From positions 124,001-188,000 of the forward strand of contig JACHLS010000001.1 in NCBI GenBank assembly GCA_014204635.1: a stretch of 64,000 nt of DNA. Reading direction: 5' to 3'. How positions within the stretch are numbered: the stretch's first letter is position 1; every line of letters starts with the position of its first letter. Below the pieces are notes generated by a model. The model was not told the origin of the DNA, did no database searches, and saw nothing but the letters and a program-made list of their open reading frames with translations. Source of the DNA: Sporosarcina luteola (lineage in GTDB: Bacteria; Bacillota; Bacilli; Bacillales_A; Planococcaceae). Positions 31,771 through 41,994 of the stretch are shown here, piece by piece. A program made the translations under genes and the position numbers.

Positions 31771-33718
31771 TGTTGTCCTGAAAAACCTGAAATACAATAT
31801 TGGAAGGTATGCGATCTATATCGCGTCTCTTGTGTTCAGTGTCCTCATCTATTTTACGTTTGTTTCGCTGCAGTACAATGAACAGATTTCGGAGGCATTT
31901 GGGCGGAATGATAAGATGGCGCCTCTTCTAACAGGGGGCTCCGTACTGATCGCTTTATTTATTTTAGTTTTTATCTGGTATTCCAACACATTTTTTATTT
32001 CAAACCGAAAGCAAGAAATCGGGCTCTATTCGTTGGTGGGAGGAACGAAAGAGGATATTGGTTGGATGTTATTTTATGAAAATATGTCTTTAAGTCTTCT
32101 GGCACTAGGGGTTGGGATTGGATTAGGACAGCTACTTTCGATATTTTTCAGCATGATATTGCTCAAGGTTATGGGTTTTGCCCTCATTGCTAAGTTTTCG
32201 GTTAACGTAACGGCCGTTTTACAAACGGTTTTCGTATTTGGGCTGATCATGCTGGCTACTTCGGTACATGGATTTTTTATTATGAATCGTGTGAAATTAG
32301 TTGATTTGTTTCAAGCGAAACATAAAGTACAAACAATATGGAGGCCCTCCATCTCCATCACTTCAATTGCGATTGTATTGATCGGCTTTGTTTATTGGAC
32401 ACTTTTACATGCGTTTGATTCAGTCAGTTGGAGTGATCATTTCGGCAGGAATTTCTCTCTTACTCTTGTTACTCTGATTATTGCAACCTATTTGCTGTTT
32501 CATTCCGGCAGCGGTTTAATGGTGCATCTATTGCAAAAGAGAAAGAGAAGCTATTACCGATGGAAGAACTTGCTGACTTTTACACAGCTGAAAAGCAGGC
32601 TTCGGAGCAATGGCTTCTTGCTGACGATCATTTCCGTATTGAATGGAGTGACGCTTGTTGCGTTCGGCTTTGGTTATACATTATATTTCAATACCTTGCG
32701 GACATTGGATGATCATGTCCCGTATAGTTATCAGTTCGATGTCCAATCAAGCGATGTGGAAAATCAAATTACAAACATACTAGAGGGAAATAAAGAGCAT
32801 CCTGTCCTATTTGATGAGACATTTGAATACTTGGTCGTTCCTGGAGATGCATACGGGCTGGATCCCATACCGACCGGCTATCATTATTACGATGAGTCGT
32901 TTGCCGTTTTGCCGATTTCTACGTACAACCTGCTTGCGGATCGACTTGGACGCAGTCCGTTAAAATCAATTGGTGCTGAGGAGACCATAATCATCGGCCG
33001 GAATTTTATCGGGTCACAAAAAGAAGATTTGAATGCCGGCAGCACCCTTACTTTGAGGAATAATCAGGAAGATCTGTTGTTCCAGGTGATCGGCAATAAA
33101 ATTGAATATATATTTTCCTATCAAATCCAACCGCCTGTCCTCATTGTGGCAGACGAAGTGTTCAAGCGCTTAGGGACAGAAGCGAATATGGTTAGCACGC
33201 GGGTCGTTAAAGTGAAGGGGGAGCAGAATTCAGCTCATTTGACGGAATCATTGAAAGCGGTCTACATGAAAGGCAAGAACTATCCAGATTTTGCTGATCT
33301 TCACGAAGGTTTCTATAGTTATTCGGAAAGCTACCAATTGGGACAATCGATTTATGGAATCCTTGTGTTTGTTTTCGGTTTCATAGGGCTCGTTTTTTTG
33401 GCGGCGACCGGGAGCATCATTTATTTTAAAGTATTGACGGAAGCTGCGGAAGACCGCCGACGCTATGAAATTTTACGTAATATTGGTTTAAGCAGGAGGA
33501 AAGTGAAACAAGTGATTGCGAAACAGACATCCTTCTTGTTTCTTTTACCGCTTATTGTCGGAATTGCGCATAGCAGCGTCATCCTGAGTGCGCTGTCGAA
33601 AGTGATGGATTTGGATTTTTTATCTCCAGTGTCCATCAGTGTCATTGTATACGCATGTCTATACGGTATCTATTATAAAATGACAATTGCAACTGCCAAC
33701 AAGCTTGTGAATTCATGA
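31757..33718 (+). CDS. BceB-type ABC transporter permease
   Basis: A 653-residue FtsX-like permease with ten expected membrane segments and one large extracellular domain of about 200 residues (roughly 310-510), the hallmark of BceB proteins that hold the peptide-antibiotic sensing function. The first segment is IGRYAIYIASLVFSVLIYF. It pairs with the ATPase before it and, by family knowledge, with the convergent kinase and regulator genes downstream. Confidence 0.9.
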   Translation: MTIYDVVLKNLKYNIGRYAIYIASLVFSVLIYFTFVSLQYNEQISEAFGRNDKMAPLLTGGSVLIALFILVFIWYSNTFFISNRKQEIGLYSLVGGTKEDIGWMLFYENMSLSLLALGVGIGLGQLLSIFFSMILLKVMGFALIAKFSVNVTAVLQTVFVFGLIMLATSVHGFFIMNRVKLVDLFQAKHKVQTIWRPSISITSIAIVLIGFVYWTLLHAFDSVSWSDHFGRNFSLTLVTLIIATYLLFHSGSGLMVHLLQKRKRSYYRWKNLLTFTQLKSRLRSNGFLLTIISVLNGVTLVAFGFGYTLYFNTLRTLDDHVPYSYQFDVQSSDVENQITNILEGNKEHPVLFDETFEYLVVPGDAYGLDPIPTGYHYYDESFAVLPISTYNLLADRLGRSPLKSIGAEETIIIGRNFIGSQKEDLNAGSTLTLRNNQEDLLFQVIGNKIEYIFSYQIQPPVLIVADEVFKRLGTEANMVSTRVVKVKGEQNSAHLTESLKAVYMKGKNYPDFADLHEGFYSYSESYQLGQSIYGILVFVFGFIGLVFLAATGSIIYFKVLTEAAEDRRRYEILRNIGLSRRKVKQVIAKQTSFLFLLPLIVGIAHSSVILSALSKVMDLDFLSPVSISVIVYACLYGIYYKMTIATANKLVNS

Positions 33719-33749
33719 CGGGAAAAGGAGGAAACCTCTTCCCGTTTTA
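33718..33749. terminator. Bidirectional terminator between permease and kinase genes
   Basis: ACGGGAAAAGG and CCTCTTCCCGT pair around GAGGAAA, followed by TTTT. It reaches the stop codons of both convergent genes. Confidence 0.8.
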
Positions 33750-34772
33750 GATAATTGTCGAATAGTAATCGTCACCTTTGGGAAAGTAAATGGTCATTGT
33801 TGTGAATTCGCCTTCCTTTGAAGAAACGGAGATACCATGACCAAGCTTGTCGATAATCTTTTTGGCGATATATAATCCCATTCCGGTTGACTTACGACTC
33901 ATCCGTCCGTTCGATCCAGTGAAGCCTAATTGGAAGATACGGTTTATGTCATGCTGGGGAATTCCGATGCCGTTATCTTGAATGATAAGCCGTGTTTCCT
34001 CTTTATCAGTTTCAGAACGTATTTCAATTGTTCCCTCATCCCCAGCATATTTCAAGGCATTCGAGATGAACTCGGAAAGGGCAAAAGAGAGCCACTTGGG
34101 ATCAGTATTTACTGCCGCCTGCTCAACTTGCAAGACAATCTTGATTTTGAGCTGAATAAATTCTTTTGCATGATGTTTGACCAAGGAGCGGACAAGTTTG
34201 TCCAGCTCCGTTTTTGCGATCATGTAGTCCTGGGCAAAGTTATCTGTTCTTGTGAAGTAAAGAGCTTGTTCAACGCTTCGTTCGATGCGGGCAATCTCTT
34301 CTTTGAGACTAGGGAAGTCCAGATTATCCGCAGAATGTTCAAGGAGTAATTTACTAATAGCAATGGGCGTTTTTATTTCATGAACCCACATGGTCATGAA
34401 TTCCAACGATTCTTTCTTGTCTTGACGGGTCATATTGAGTTGCTGCTGATGTTCGTCGTAAATGGATTGGAAAAAGTCCAAGTACAACTGTTGTTCGTAC
34501 GTCTTCGCATCCCCGATGCCTTCGCGGATGAACAGGCCCTTGCTCCACCGGGACGTGAGCGATTTATATTGTTTTTGAATGATATAAAAATCGAATGCCA
34601 AATAGCCAAAGAGAAAACATGCTGAAACGACATGAAGATAAATCAGGTTTGTGAGATAGATGGACATGGTCGGTTCAACATACAGCGTGATGGTAATGAA
34701 CGTCATGATGACGAGATACAACGCAATCAGCCGTTTTTGAAAACGTATGTAGGCAAGAAATGAGGTCTTCAT
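33747..34772 (-). CDS. BceS-type intramembrane-sensing histidine kinase
   Basis: A 341-residue kinase with two close N-terminal membrane segments and almost no outside loop, so it cannot bind the drug by itself and takes its signal from the transporter. Phosphorylated His is in MWVHEIKTPIA; ATP-binding motifs are the N-box ISNALKYAG, GNGIGIP-like segment DNGIGIP and GMGLYIAKK. Overlaps the response regulator gene by four bases. The pair is convergent with its likely transporter genes. Confidence 0.9.
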   Translation of the reverse strand: MKTSFLAYIRFQKRLIALYLVIMTFITITLYVEPTMSIYLTNLIYLHVVSACFLFGYLAFDFYIIQKQYKSLTSRWSKGLFIREGIGDAKTYEQQLYLDFFQSIYDEHQQQLNMTRQDKKESLEFMTMWVHEIKTPIAISKLLLEHSADNLDFPSLKEEIARIERSVEQALYFTRTDNFAQDYMIAKTELDKLVRSLVKHHAKEFIQLKIKIVLQVEQAAVNTDPKWLSFALSEFISNALKYAGDEGTIEIRSETDKEETRLIIQDNGIGIPQHDINRIFQLGFTGSNGRMSRKSTGMGLYIAKKIIDKLGHGISVSSKEGEFTTMTIYFPKGDDYYSTII

Positions 34773-35449
34773 GTCAGCATATATCCCTGCCCTTTTTTCG
34801 TTTGGATGTATTCCTCTAACCCATGTTCACTCAGCTTGCGCCGCAACCGATTGATGTTGACGGTAAGCGTATTGTCGTCAATGAAATGTTCATCCTCCCA
34901 TAATGCGGCGATTAATTCATCCCGCATGACAACCTCGTTTTTTTGCTCCAGCAGAATACATAGAATTCGAAACTCATTTTTGGTCAATTCGATCTCTCCG
35001 GCTGGGCAGGTGAGCGCCGCTTTCTTTACATGGAGCGTCATATCGCGATGAGAGAGTATATCGGTTTCCGCTTGGTGATATGTATAAGTCCGCCGAAGGA
35101 TCGCATGGATTTTGGTGAGCAGCATCTCCATGGAGAACGGTTTTTGGATAAAATCGTCCCCTCCCATATTGAGCGCCATCATCATATCCATCGTCTCCGT
35201 GCGGGATGATAGAAAGACGATGGGGACGTTGGAGTGGCGCCGAATCCGTTCACACCAATAGAACCCATTCATATAAGGCAGATTGATATCGAGGAGAACA
35301 AGGTGCGGTTGGATTTCTAAGAACACTTCCTCTACCTTTTGGAAATCTTCTGTTACAGATACCTCATACCCCCAGCCCTTCAATTCCTTAGCGACAATGT
35401 TGCTTATTTTTATTTCATCTTCCACGATGAGAATAGTGAACATTTTCAC
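34769..35449 (-). CDS. BceR-type response regulator
   Basis: A 226-residue OmpR/PhoB-family regulator. The receiver has the acidic pocket VEDE and phosphorylated Asp in VLLDINLPYMNG; Lys in FIQKPF. The C-terminal winged helix contains ELTKNEFRIL and DDNTLTVNINRLRRKL, typical of BceR-like regulators. A perfect BceR-type box lies upstream at 35517. Confidence 0.9.
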   Translation of the reverse strand: MKMFTILIVEDEIKISNIVAKELKGWGYEVSVTEDFQKVEEVFLEIQPHLVLLDINLPYMNGFYWCERIRRHSNVPIVFLSSRTETMDMMMALNMGGDDFIQKPFSMEMLLTKIHAILRRTYTYHQAETDILSHRDMTLHVKKAALTCPAGEIELTKNEFRILCILLEQKNEVVMRDELIAALWEDEHFIDDNTLTVNINRLRRKLSEHGLEEYIQTKKGQGYMLT

Positions 35450-35516
35450 TCCTCCAAGTTCCGAGACAGCGTTAGTAATCCGATTGTATCATAAGCAGTT
35501 GTCGTAAAAGGAGTTA

Positions 35517-35530
35517 TGACAAAAATGTAA
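35517..35530. promoter_or_regulatory. BceR-type operator (TGACA-N4-TGTAA)
   Basis: TGACAAAAATGTAA matches the known BceR/PsdR consensus TNACA-N4-TGTAA without error. It lies between the regulator gene and the alpha/beta hydrolase gene and could serve either; binding is inference. Confidence 0.65.
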
Positions 35531-35679
35531 GCTGGGAACAGGAGTCTATCTATTTAAATGATTATGGCGCAACTAAAGGCAACAGTTTTGGGCTAAAAAT
35601 GTAATGATTGTTTGGTAGTGAAAGATAAAAAAAGAAACTACACTTGTTTTAGAAATTGTTTTTAAACGAGGTGGTTTGA

Positions 35680-36729
35680 ATGAAAGATAGGTGGAAACAG
35701 ATCCTAATTATTTTAGCTGGATTGCTCGTGATTGCGGCCGTAAGCATAACGTATTACTTCCATAGAAACCTGAATTACCCTCAACAGATGGTTGCCGAAA
35801 TAAAGCGGGCGGGATTTGTTGAAAAACAAATAGAATTACCGGACGGAAACGTTTTAAATTACGGGGAAGGGCCGGATAATGGACCAGCTTTGCTGTTAAT
35901 TCATGCACAAACAGCAGATTGGACTACTTATGGACGGAACCTGCCAGAGCTCTCAAAAAAGTTTCATGTGTTTGCGATAGATTGCTATGGACACGGGAAA
36001 AGCAGCCACAACCCTGAGAAGTATAGTGCGAATGAGATGGGTGAAGATTTTAGTTGGTTTATCCAGAATGTCATTCAAGAAAAGGTGATAGTATCAGGCC
36101 ATTCATCTGGCGGTCTCATGGCGGTGTGGTTAGGGGCCAATGCGCATGATATGGTAAGTCGTTTAGTTTTGGAAGATCCCCCTCTTTTTTCGAGTGAAGA
36201 TCAACGTAAGAAGATGACATATAATTATTTGGATTTGTCCACGATTAGTCATCAGTTTCTTCAGCACGATGAGGAAAACGATTTTTCACTTTATTATTTT
36301 CTAAATCAAAGATCGTGGAAGTTTTTCCCGGAGAAAGCGAGAGGGAATTTAAAGAAAGAAGGGATTCGATATCGCCAAAAGCATCCCGAAAAGCCTCTCC
36401 TCATTAAGTATCTTCCCCCGACCGCAACTATAACATTCATTAATTTAGACCAATATGATCCGCGGTTTGGCGAGAGTTTTTATGATGGCAGCTTTATGAC
36501 AGGGTTTGACCATCAGGAATCGCTTGAGAGAGTAAAAGCGCCAACGATACTCATCCATGCAAATTGGATGGAGGATGAGGGGGTTTTAAATGGAGCGATG
36601 ACTGATGAGGATGCCAATCGAGTTGTAGAATCGCTTGCTGAAGGAAAACTCGTCAAAGTGGATTCTGGACATGGGTTCCATTTTGAAAAACCGAAACAGT
36701 TCAATGAAATTATCTTTTCTGCAAAATAA
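35680..36729 (+). CDS. Membrane-anchored alpha/beta hydrolase
   Basis: A 349-residue hydrolase with an N-terminal membrane anchor (about 7-27), so the catalytic part is probably outside the cell membrane. The nucleophile is in VSGHSSGGLM; the other strand motifs are LLLIHAQTADW and FAIDCYGHGKS; the His is near the end in DSGHGFHFE. Similar to esterases and lipases of Bacillales; substrate unknown. Its place next to a Bce module, with a BceR-type box in its upstream region, raises the chance of a role in envelope stress. Start after GAGGTGG. Confidence 0.85.
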   Translation: MKDRWKQILIILAGLLVIAAVSITYYFHRNLNYPQQMVAEIKRAGFVEKQIELPDGNVLNYGEGPDNGPALLLIHAQTADWTTYGRNLPELSKKFHVFAIDCYGHGKSSHNPEKYSANEMGEDFSWFIQNVIQEKVIVSGHSSGGLMAVWLGANAHDMVSRLVLEDPPLFSSEDQRKKMTYNYLDLSTISHQFLQHDEENDFSLYYFLNQRSWKFFPEKARGNLKKEGIRYRQKHPEKPLLIKYLPPTATITFINLDQYDPRFGESFYDGSFMTGFDHQESLERVKAPTILIHANWMEDEGVLNGAMTDEDANRVVESLAEGKLVKVDSGHGFHFEKPKQFNEIIFSAK

Positions 36730-36752
36730 CATTCTTGATTATCTTGTTGAAT

Positions 36753-36769
36753 GATATAATGATTATATC
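36753..36769. promoter_or_regulatory. 17-bp palindrome over the promoter of the XRE-AbrB gene
   Basis: GATATAAT-G-ATTATATC is a perfect inverted repeat that includes the TATAAT minus-10 box, 21 bases before the start codon. Likely operator for autoregulation by the encoded regulator. Confidence 0.55.
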
Positions 36770-36790
36770 GAACAGAGTAAAGGTGATCGA

Positions 36791-37201
36791 ATGTTGCATG
36801 AAAATTTATTCACATTGAGAAAGAAACATGGCTATACGCAGGAAAAACTTGCCGAACTCATTGGTGTTTCAAGGCAGGCCGTTGCGAAGTGGGAAACCGG
36901 ACAAACAGTACCGGATATTATGAACTCACAGTCTTTGGCCGAACTGTATGATATTACATTAGATCAATTGGTTAATCATAGTGATTTGTATGGCGGCGAA
37001 TTAATTGCTCCAAAAGGAAAATATCAATTTGGTTTTATCGAGATTAACGAAAGTAATTCTATTACGTTGCCGGAAGAGGCATTAAAGTTGTTTAACTTGG
37101 GAGCAGGGGATTCCTTGTTGTTATTGGCTGATGTGTATCAAAATGGATTTGCCATGTTAAAAGTGAACTCATATGAAGAATTTATTGATCGGAAAAAGTA
37201 G
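36791..37201 (+). CDS. XRE-family regulator with C-terminal AbrB-like domain
   Basis: A 136-residue protein. Residues 4-60 are a classic helix-turn-helix (LRKKHGYTQEKLAELIGVSRQ ... KWETG). Residues about 76-130 look like an AbrB/SpoVT swapped-hairpin domain (ITLPEEALKLFNLGAGDSLLLL). So it has two possible DNA-binding or dimerisation modules. The start ATG follows AAAGGTG. A perfect palindrome overlaps its promoter. Target genes unknown; the next gene to the right starts a second Bce module. Confidence 0.85.
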   Translation: MLHENLFTLRKKHGYTQEKLAELIGVSRQAVAKWETGQTVPDIMNSQSLAELYDITLDQLVNHSDLYGGELIAPKGKYQFGFIEINESNSITLPEEALKLFNLGAGDSLLLLADVYQNGFAMLKVNSYEEFIDRKK

Positions 37202-37210
37202 GTTTGATGA

Positions 37211-37238
37211 AGCGCACATACGTATGTGTGCTTTTTCT
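37211..37238 (+). terminator. Intrinsic terminator of the XRE-AbrB gene
   Basis: AGCGCACATAC and GTATGTGTGCT pair with a near-zero loop and are followed by TTTTT. Confidence 0.8.
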
Positions 37239-37383
37239 ATTTTGGAACGCTAGTTGGATTGTATGTAATAAGAATAGGAGAGAATGAGGTAGATTACTTC
37301 GCTGACGACTGTGTTAATGTGGGTGAGGCATAACGGACCCTTCTCTTTTCCGTTATACTAACTCTATAAAAGGGGGCGACGGG

Positions 37384-38067
37384 ATGGATATGAAAATCTT
37401 TATTGTGGAGGATGATCGGGCGATTTTCGATTCGCTTCAGGAGCGGCTGTCGCAATGGTCATTTGAGGTAGTGGGTCCGGGGGATTTCCATGATGTGATG
37501 AAGGCGTTTCTTCAGGAAAAGCCGCAGCTTGTCATTTTGGATATCCAGCTGCCGGCGTTTGATGGGTTCCATTGGTGCCGTGAAATTCGGGCGGTGTCCA
37601 AGGTGCCGATCTTATTTTTGTCGTCCCGCGATCATCCGCTTGATATGGTGATGGCGATGCAGATGGGGGCGGATGATTATATTCAAAAGCCTTTCCATTT
37701 GGATGTGCTTCTTGCGAAGGTCCAGGCGATATTGAGACGGACATATGCATACGGGGAAGAGACCACTGAGGTGCTGGAGTGGAATGGCGCGGTTCTCGAT
37801 TTAAAGCGGGGGATGATTCGCCGAGATGGAGTCGAAGTAGAATTGACAAAAAATGAATTCTTCATCTTGACCGTGCTGGTGGAAATGAAAGATCGCATTG
37901 TGCCACGTGATGACCTCATTCGGAAGCTTTGGGATGATTCCCATTTTGTGAACGACAATACGCTGACAGTCAATGTTACGAGGCTGCGTCAGAAACTGGC
38001 GGACATCGGATTGGGCGATGCGATTGTCACAAAGAAGGGTCTCGGTTATATGGCGGTAACCGTATGA
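37384..38067 (+). CDS. BceR-type response regulator (second module)
   Basis: A 227-residue OmpR-family regulator with acidic pocket VEDD, phospho-Asp in VILDIQLPAFDG and Lys in YIQKPFH, then a winged helix with ELTKNEFFIL and NDNTLTVNVTRLRQKL. Closely similar in layout to the regulator at 34769. The ATG at 37384 follows AGGGGGCG; another in-frame ATG lies at 37390. It is the first gene of a regulator-kinase-ATPase-permease module, and its stop overlaps the kinase start. Confidence 0.9.
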   Translation: MDMKIFIVEDDRAIFDSLQERLSQWSFEVVGPGDFHDVMKAFLQEKPQLVILDIQLPAFDGFHWCREIRAVSKVPILFLSSRDHPLDMVMAMQMGADDYIQKPFHLDVLLAKVQAILRRTYAYGEETTEVLEWNGAVLDLKRGMIRRDGVEVELTKNEFFILTVLVEMKDRIVPRDDLIRKLWDDSHFVNDNTLTVNVTRLRQKLADIGLGDAIVTKKGLGYMAVTV

Positions 38068-39110
38068 CAACGCGGAAGATGTTTATACAGTACGTGTGGG
38101 ATCGGAAAAGTTGGATACTGTTCCTTCTCGCGATGCTCGGCGTTGTGGATATGCTGATTTGGATCGACAAAGGTTTGGCGATGCCCATCAATTCGTTGCT
38201 GTATTTAAATGGATTACTTGTCATAGGGTTCGTACTGTTTTTTAGTTGGCGCTTTTCAGCGGAAACCGCCTATCTTCGTTCACTTCAGCAACTACAGCAG
38301 GCAATGGATGGAGATTGGCAGGAAGTATTGCCGGAAGCGATTTATATGAATGATCAAATGACAAATGATATTTTGCGACAGGCAGCTGAAGGCTATTCGA
38401 GGAACTTGGCGAAAATGAAGGCAGCGAGTTTAATTGAGGCGGATTATACGGCAGCGTGGGTACATGAAGTGAAAGCACCTCTCACGGCGATGAAGTTGAC
38501 GATTGATGCCCATCGGGGTGACCAAGCCGTACGAAAAATTGAATCCGAATGGCTGCGAGTCCATCTCATGCTCGAACAGCAGCTGTACATTTCCCGCTTG
38601 CCAACGATGGAGGCGGATTATGTGATTGAAGAGGTTGACGCATCAAGCCTCGTTGTAGAGGAAGTGCGTGAACTGGCGTCGTGGTGTTTGGAAAAAAACA
38701 TTGGCGTTGAGTTGATTGGTGAGGAATCCCTTGTGAAGACGGATCGAAAGTGGTGCCGCTTTATCATCCGTCAGCTGATGACAAATGCGGTCAAGTATAG
38801 TCCCGTCGGCGGAGAGATTACGGTTGATACATCCACAGACCATGATGGACGCATTGTCCTAACTGTCACGGACGAAGGACAAGGCATACCAGCGCACGAA
38901 ATTCCCCGTATTTTCGATAAGGGCTTTACCGGGGGAACCGGAAGGCTGCACAATGCGGCGACGGGACTTGGCCTGTATTTGGCGAAAACGGTAGCCGAAA
39001 AGATGGGGATTGCCATTACTGTTAATTCGAGAGTAGGCGTAGGGACTGTCATGCGGTTGCGATTCCCGACTGACAATGAGTTTGATCTAGTAAAATCCCA
39101 ATGGAAATAA
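38064..39110 (+). CDS. BceS-type intramembrane-sensing histidine kinase (second module)
   Basis: A 348-residue kinase with two tightly spaced N-terminal membrane segments, a short linker and a cytoplasmic kinase core: His in AAWVHEVKAPLTAMK, N-box TNAVKYSP, G-boxes DEGQGIP and ATGLGLYLAK. ATGA overlap with the regulator gene. As in its relatives, stimulus sensing should come from the BceAB-type transporter encoded next. Confidence 0.9.
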   Translation: MTTRKMFIQYVWDRKSWILFLLAMLGVVDMLIWIDKGLAMPINSLLYLNGLLVIGFVLFFSWRFSAETAYLRSLQQLQQAMDGDWQEVLPEAIYMNDQMTNDILRQAAEGYSRNLAKMKAASLIEADYTAAWVHEVKAPLTAMKLTIDAHRGDQAVRKIESEWLRVHLMLEQQLYISRLPTMEADYVIEEVDASSLVVEEVRELASWCLEKNIGVELIGEESLVKTDRKWCRFIIRQLMTNAVKYSPVGGEITVDTSTDHDGRIVLTVTDEGQGIPAHEIPRIFDKGFTGGTGRLHNAATGLGLYLAKTVAEKMGIAITVNSRVGVGTVMRLRFPTDNEFDLVKSQWK

Positions 39111-39139
39111 ACCGGCACAAGGGGAACCTAACATGCACA

Positions 39140-39153
39140 TGACAACATTGTCA
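39140..39153. promoter_or_regulatory. BceR-type operator (TGACA-N4-TGTCA)
   Basis: TGACAACATTGTCA is a perfect inverted repeat with the 5-4-5 layout of BceR boxes, 92 bases before the second ATPase gene. It probably drives induction of the transporter genes by the second regulator; inference. Confidence 0.65.
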
Positions 39154-39244
39154 CATTGGAGGACCACTTTGTCATGAAAATCAAACGACGTCCGTTCTGA
39201 AGCGCGGTACGATAAGGACAACAATAACAGGGAGGCCATACTAA

Positions 39245-40018
39245 ATGGAACAAAAAACAGTATTACATGCCCAAAATGTCCGGAAATCGTTTGGTGCGCG
39301 GGGAAATGTGCAAGAAGTGTTGCGGGGGATCGACTTACGTGTGCTGGAAGGCGAGTTTGTCGGCATTATGGGACCATCCGGAGCGGGAAAAACAACGTTA
39401 TTGAATGTATTGGCAACGATTGATCGATCGACCGAGGGTTCTATTTTGATCGGTGATGCCGATATTTCCACAATGAAGGATCGGGAGCTTTCTGCTTTCC
39501 GGCGAGATAAACTAGGGTTCATTTTCCAGGATTATAATTTGCTCGACACGTTGACAGTGAAGGAAAATATACTGCTTCCCGTGTCGCTTGGCAAAATGCA
39601 TAAGCGTGTGGCGGAAGACCAATTTAAGTCGATCGCTGACATTTTAGGGATTTCGGAGCTGGCGAATAAATATCCGCACGAAATATCAGGTGGACAGAAG
39701 CAACGGACATCCGCAGCGCGGGCTCTCATTAACAAACCATCCATGGTATTTGCGGATGAACCAACAGGTGCACTTGACTCGAAATCCGCCTCTTCCTTGC
39801 TTGGTACATTAGAGGATGTCAATAAAAAAAGAGGCGTCACCATTATGATGGTCACGCATGATCCGGTTGCCTCCAGCTACTGCAGCCGTGTCGTGTTTTT
39901 GAAAGATGGAATGATTTATTCGGAGTTGTACCGTGGCGACAAAACGAGACAAGCCTTCTTCCAGGAAATCCTGAAAGTCCAGGGCGTTCTCGGGGGTGAC
40001 AGCGTTGACACTCTTTAA
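39245..40018 (+). CDS. BceA-type ABC transporter ATPase (second module)
   Basis: A 257-residue ATPase with Walker [13 protein letters not shown]-loop FQDYNLLD, signature SGGQKQR, Walker [13 protein letters not shown] and VTHD. Very similar to the ATPase at 31003, but with KRVAED in the helical domain and different ends. It follows AGGGAGG and overlaps the permease gene by 14 bases. Confidence 0.92.
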   Translation: MEQKTVLHAQNVRKSFGARGNVQEVLRGIDLRVLEGEFVGIMGPSGAGKTTLLNVLATIDRSTEGSILIGDADISTMKDRELSAFRRDKLGFIFQDYNLLDTLTVKENILLPVSLGKMHKRVAEDQFKSIADILGISELANKYPHEISGGQKQRTSAARALINKPSMVFADEPTGALDSKSASSLLGTLEDVNKKRGVTIMMVTHDPVASSYCSRVVFLKDGMIYSELYRGDKTRQAFFQEILKVQGVLGGDSVDTL

Positions 40019-41933
40019 TCTCGTCACCCGCAGCATGCGGAAAAACATTAAGCATTATTATTTGTACTTCTTTGCTCTTATTTTGAGTGTCGTTCTCTAT
40101 TTTGTGTTCGCTACGCTGCAACATGACTCGGCGGTAATCGCAGAGACAAATCGTTCCATGAACATGTCGGCCGGCTTCCAAGTAGCGGGGATTCTACTGA
40201 TTTTCATTGCAGGCATCTTTGTTATCTATGCGAATGCCATCTTTTTAAGAAGACGCAGCCGTGAAATCGGTTTATATCAATTGATCGGGCTTACCAAAGG
40301 AGCGGTAGCGCGTCTGTTGATTATTGAAAATGCACTTTTGAGTGCAGGAGCGTTACTCGTTGGGGTTGGAATCGGCATATTGCTATCGCGTCTGTTTTTG
40401 CTCCTGTTAATGAAACTAGTCGATTTTGACGGCTTTATTGAATTGAATTTTTCAGTTGCCGCCATACTTCAGACCATTTTCGTGTTTGCAGCCATTATCG
40501 CTTTGACATCCTTTCAGATGGTGGCACGGGTGTACCGTTCCACATTGCTCAGCCTTTTTAAAGCAGATAAATCAGAAGAACATCCGAAACAGCCCAAATC
40601 GTTCTTGTCCGCATTTTTAGGCTGTTTGGGGATTGTATTCATCGCTTTTGGTTACTGGTATTCCGGACATATGCTCAATGCCTTGCTGTTTTTAAACATG
40701 CTCATCGTCTTAGCCACTACGATTTCTGGAACCTATTTGGTATTCCGGGTCAGCATTAGCTGGTTGCTCTATAAATTGCGAGTTAGTAAAAATGGCCATC
40801 TTGGACTTTATAACAGTTTGTCGATTGCATCCATTATGCATCGAATGCGGGGAAATGCGAATTCCCTGACGATTATTGCAGTTCTCTCCGCCATGACATT
40901 AACAATGGTTGCAGTGGCGTGCTCGTTCTATTACTCAACAGAAAAAGATGCGAAGCAAATCATGCCGTTTCATTATATGGTGTTGTTGGGGAAGGATGAG
41001 GATAAAGACCATCAGGTGGATCAGTTTCTTCAGGAGTTGGATTCCGAGGGGATTGGATATACAGCATCCACTGTGGAATCGCTCTATATTACTGGTGAAA
41101 TTATGGGGGACGACTTTCCAACTTGGTTGAATGGATCTACCTACTTCTCAATTGTTAGTGAAGAACAGCTTCGAGAGGCGGGGTTAGCAGTTCAAGCTCC
41201 AGCCGCCGGACAAGGAACCGTCTATGATGCTTCTCTTGCGTGGATTTTAAAATCAGTGAAGACGCCGTATGAAGTGAAATTATTAGATGGCCCAAAAGAG
41301 TTTTCAATCAAGATAGAACAGCTCGGCGATGGCAATGTCATCAACTTTCCTAGTCCAGGCACTCAAATTGTTGTGCCAGACCTTGTTTTCAATGAAGTAC
41401 GAGATATGATTCAAGGTAGCGAAGTAGAAACGTTTACATTCCGTACTATCAACATAAAAGAGGATCAAGATCTGGACAAAGCGTACGATATTTCACGTCA
41501 GGACAAATACACTGCGTTCTCTTTCTCTTATTATGAGATGTATAAGCAAAATGTCCAAAATAATGGACTGACCATCTTCATAGCGGGCTTCCTCGGATTG
41601 ATCTTTCTTTTGACAACAGGCAGTATTTTATACTTCAAACAGATGACGGAAGCCGAACAGGAAAAGAACAATTACGCTACACTCCGGCAACTGGGATTCA
41701 CAAGCAAAGAGATCATGCGAGGCATTGTCAAAAAACAGGTTTTTGTTTTCGGCTTGCCATTGCTGATTGGGTTATTACACTCCATTTTTGCGGTGAAATC
41801 TGCTTCCTTCATGTTTATGTCGGATATCACCCTACCGGTCACCATTTCCATGACCTTGTATGTTGTGATCTACTTGATTTTCGCCTTCTTAACAGTTGGC
41901 TACTACCGAAAAATAGTGAAGGCGGCGCTTTAA
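40005..41933 (+). CDS. BceB-type ABC transporter permease (second module)
   Basis: A 642-residue FtsX-like permease with ten expected membrane segments and a large outside domain between about residues 310 and 510. The N-terminus [22 protein letters not shown] is typical of BceB proteins. The start is put at the TTG at 40005, nine bases after GGGGG; a GTG at 39996 directly touches that site. It completes the second peptide-antibiotic sensing/resistance module. Confidence 0.9.
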   Translation: MTLFNLVTRSMRKNIKHYYLYFFALILSVVLYFVFATLQHDSAVIAETNRSMNMSAGFQVAGILLIFIAGIFVIYANAIFLRRRSREIGLYQLIGLTKGAVARLLIIENALLSAGALLVGVGIGILLSRLFLLLLMKLVDFDGFIELNFSVAAILQTIFVFAAIIALTSFQMVARVYRSTLLSLFKADKSEEHPKQPKSFLSAFLGCLGIVFIAFGYWYSGHMLNALLFLNMLIVLATTISGTYLVFRVSISWLLYKLRVSKNGHLGLYNSLSIASIMHRMRGNANSLTIIAVLSAMTLTMVAVACSFYYSTEKDAKQIMPFHYMVLLGKDEDKDHQVDQFLQELDSEGIGYTASTVESLYITGEIMGDDFPTWLNGSTYFSIVSEEQLREAGLAVQAPAAGQGTVYDASLAWILKSVKTPYEVKLLDGPKEFSIKIEQLGDGNVINFPSPGTQIVVPDLVFNEVRDMIQGSEVETFTFRTINIKEDQDLDKAYDISRQDKYTAFSFSYYEMYKQNVQNNGLTIFIAGFLGLIFLLTTGSILYFKQMTEAEQEKNNYATLRQLGFTSKEIMRGIVKKQVFVFGLPLLIGLLHSIFAVKSASFMFMSDITLPVTISMTLYVVIYLIFAFLTVGYYRKIVKAAL

Positions 41934-41944
41934 AAGAATGTCAC

Positions 41945-41973
41945 TGGCCAGGAGGTTCTCTCCTGGCTTTTAT
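41945..41973 (+). terminator. Intrinsic terminator of the second Bce module
   Basis: GGCCAGGAG and CTCCTGGC pair around GTTCT, followed by TTTT. Confidence 0.8.
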
Positions 41974-41994
41974 TCACTTCAAAATTTGAAAAAT

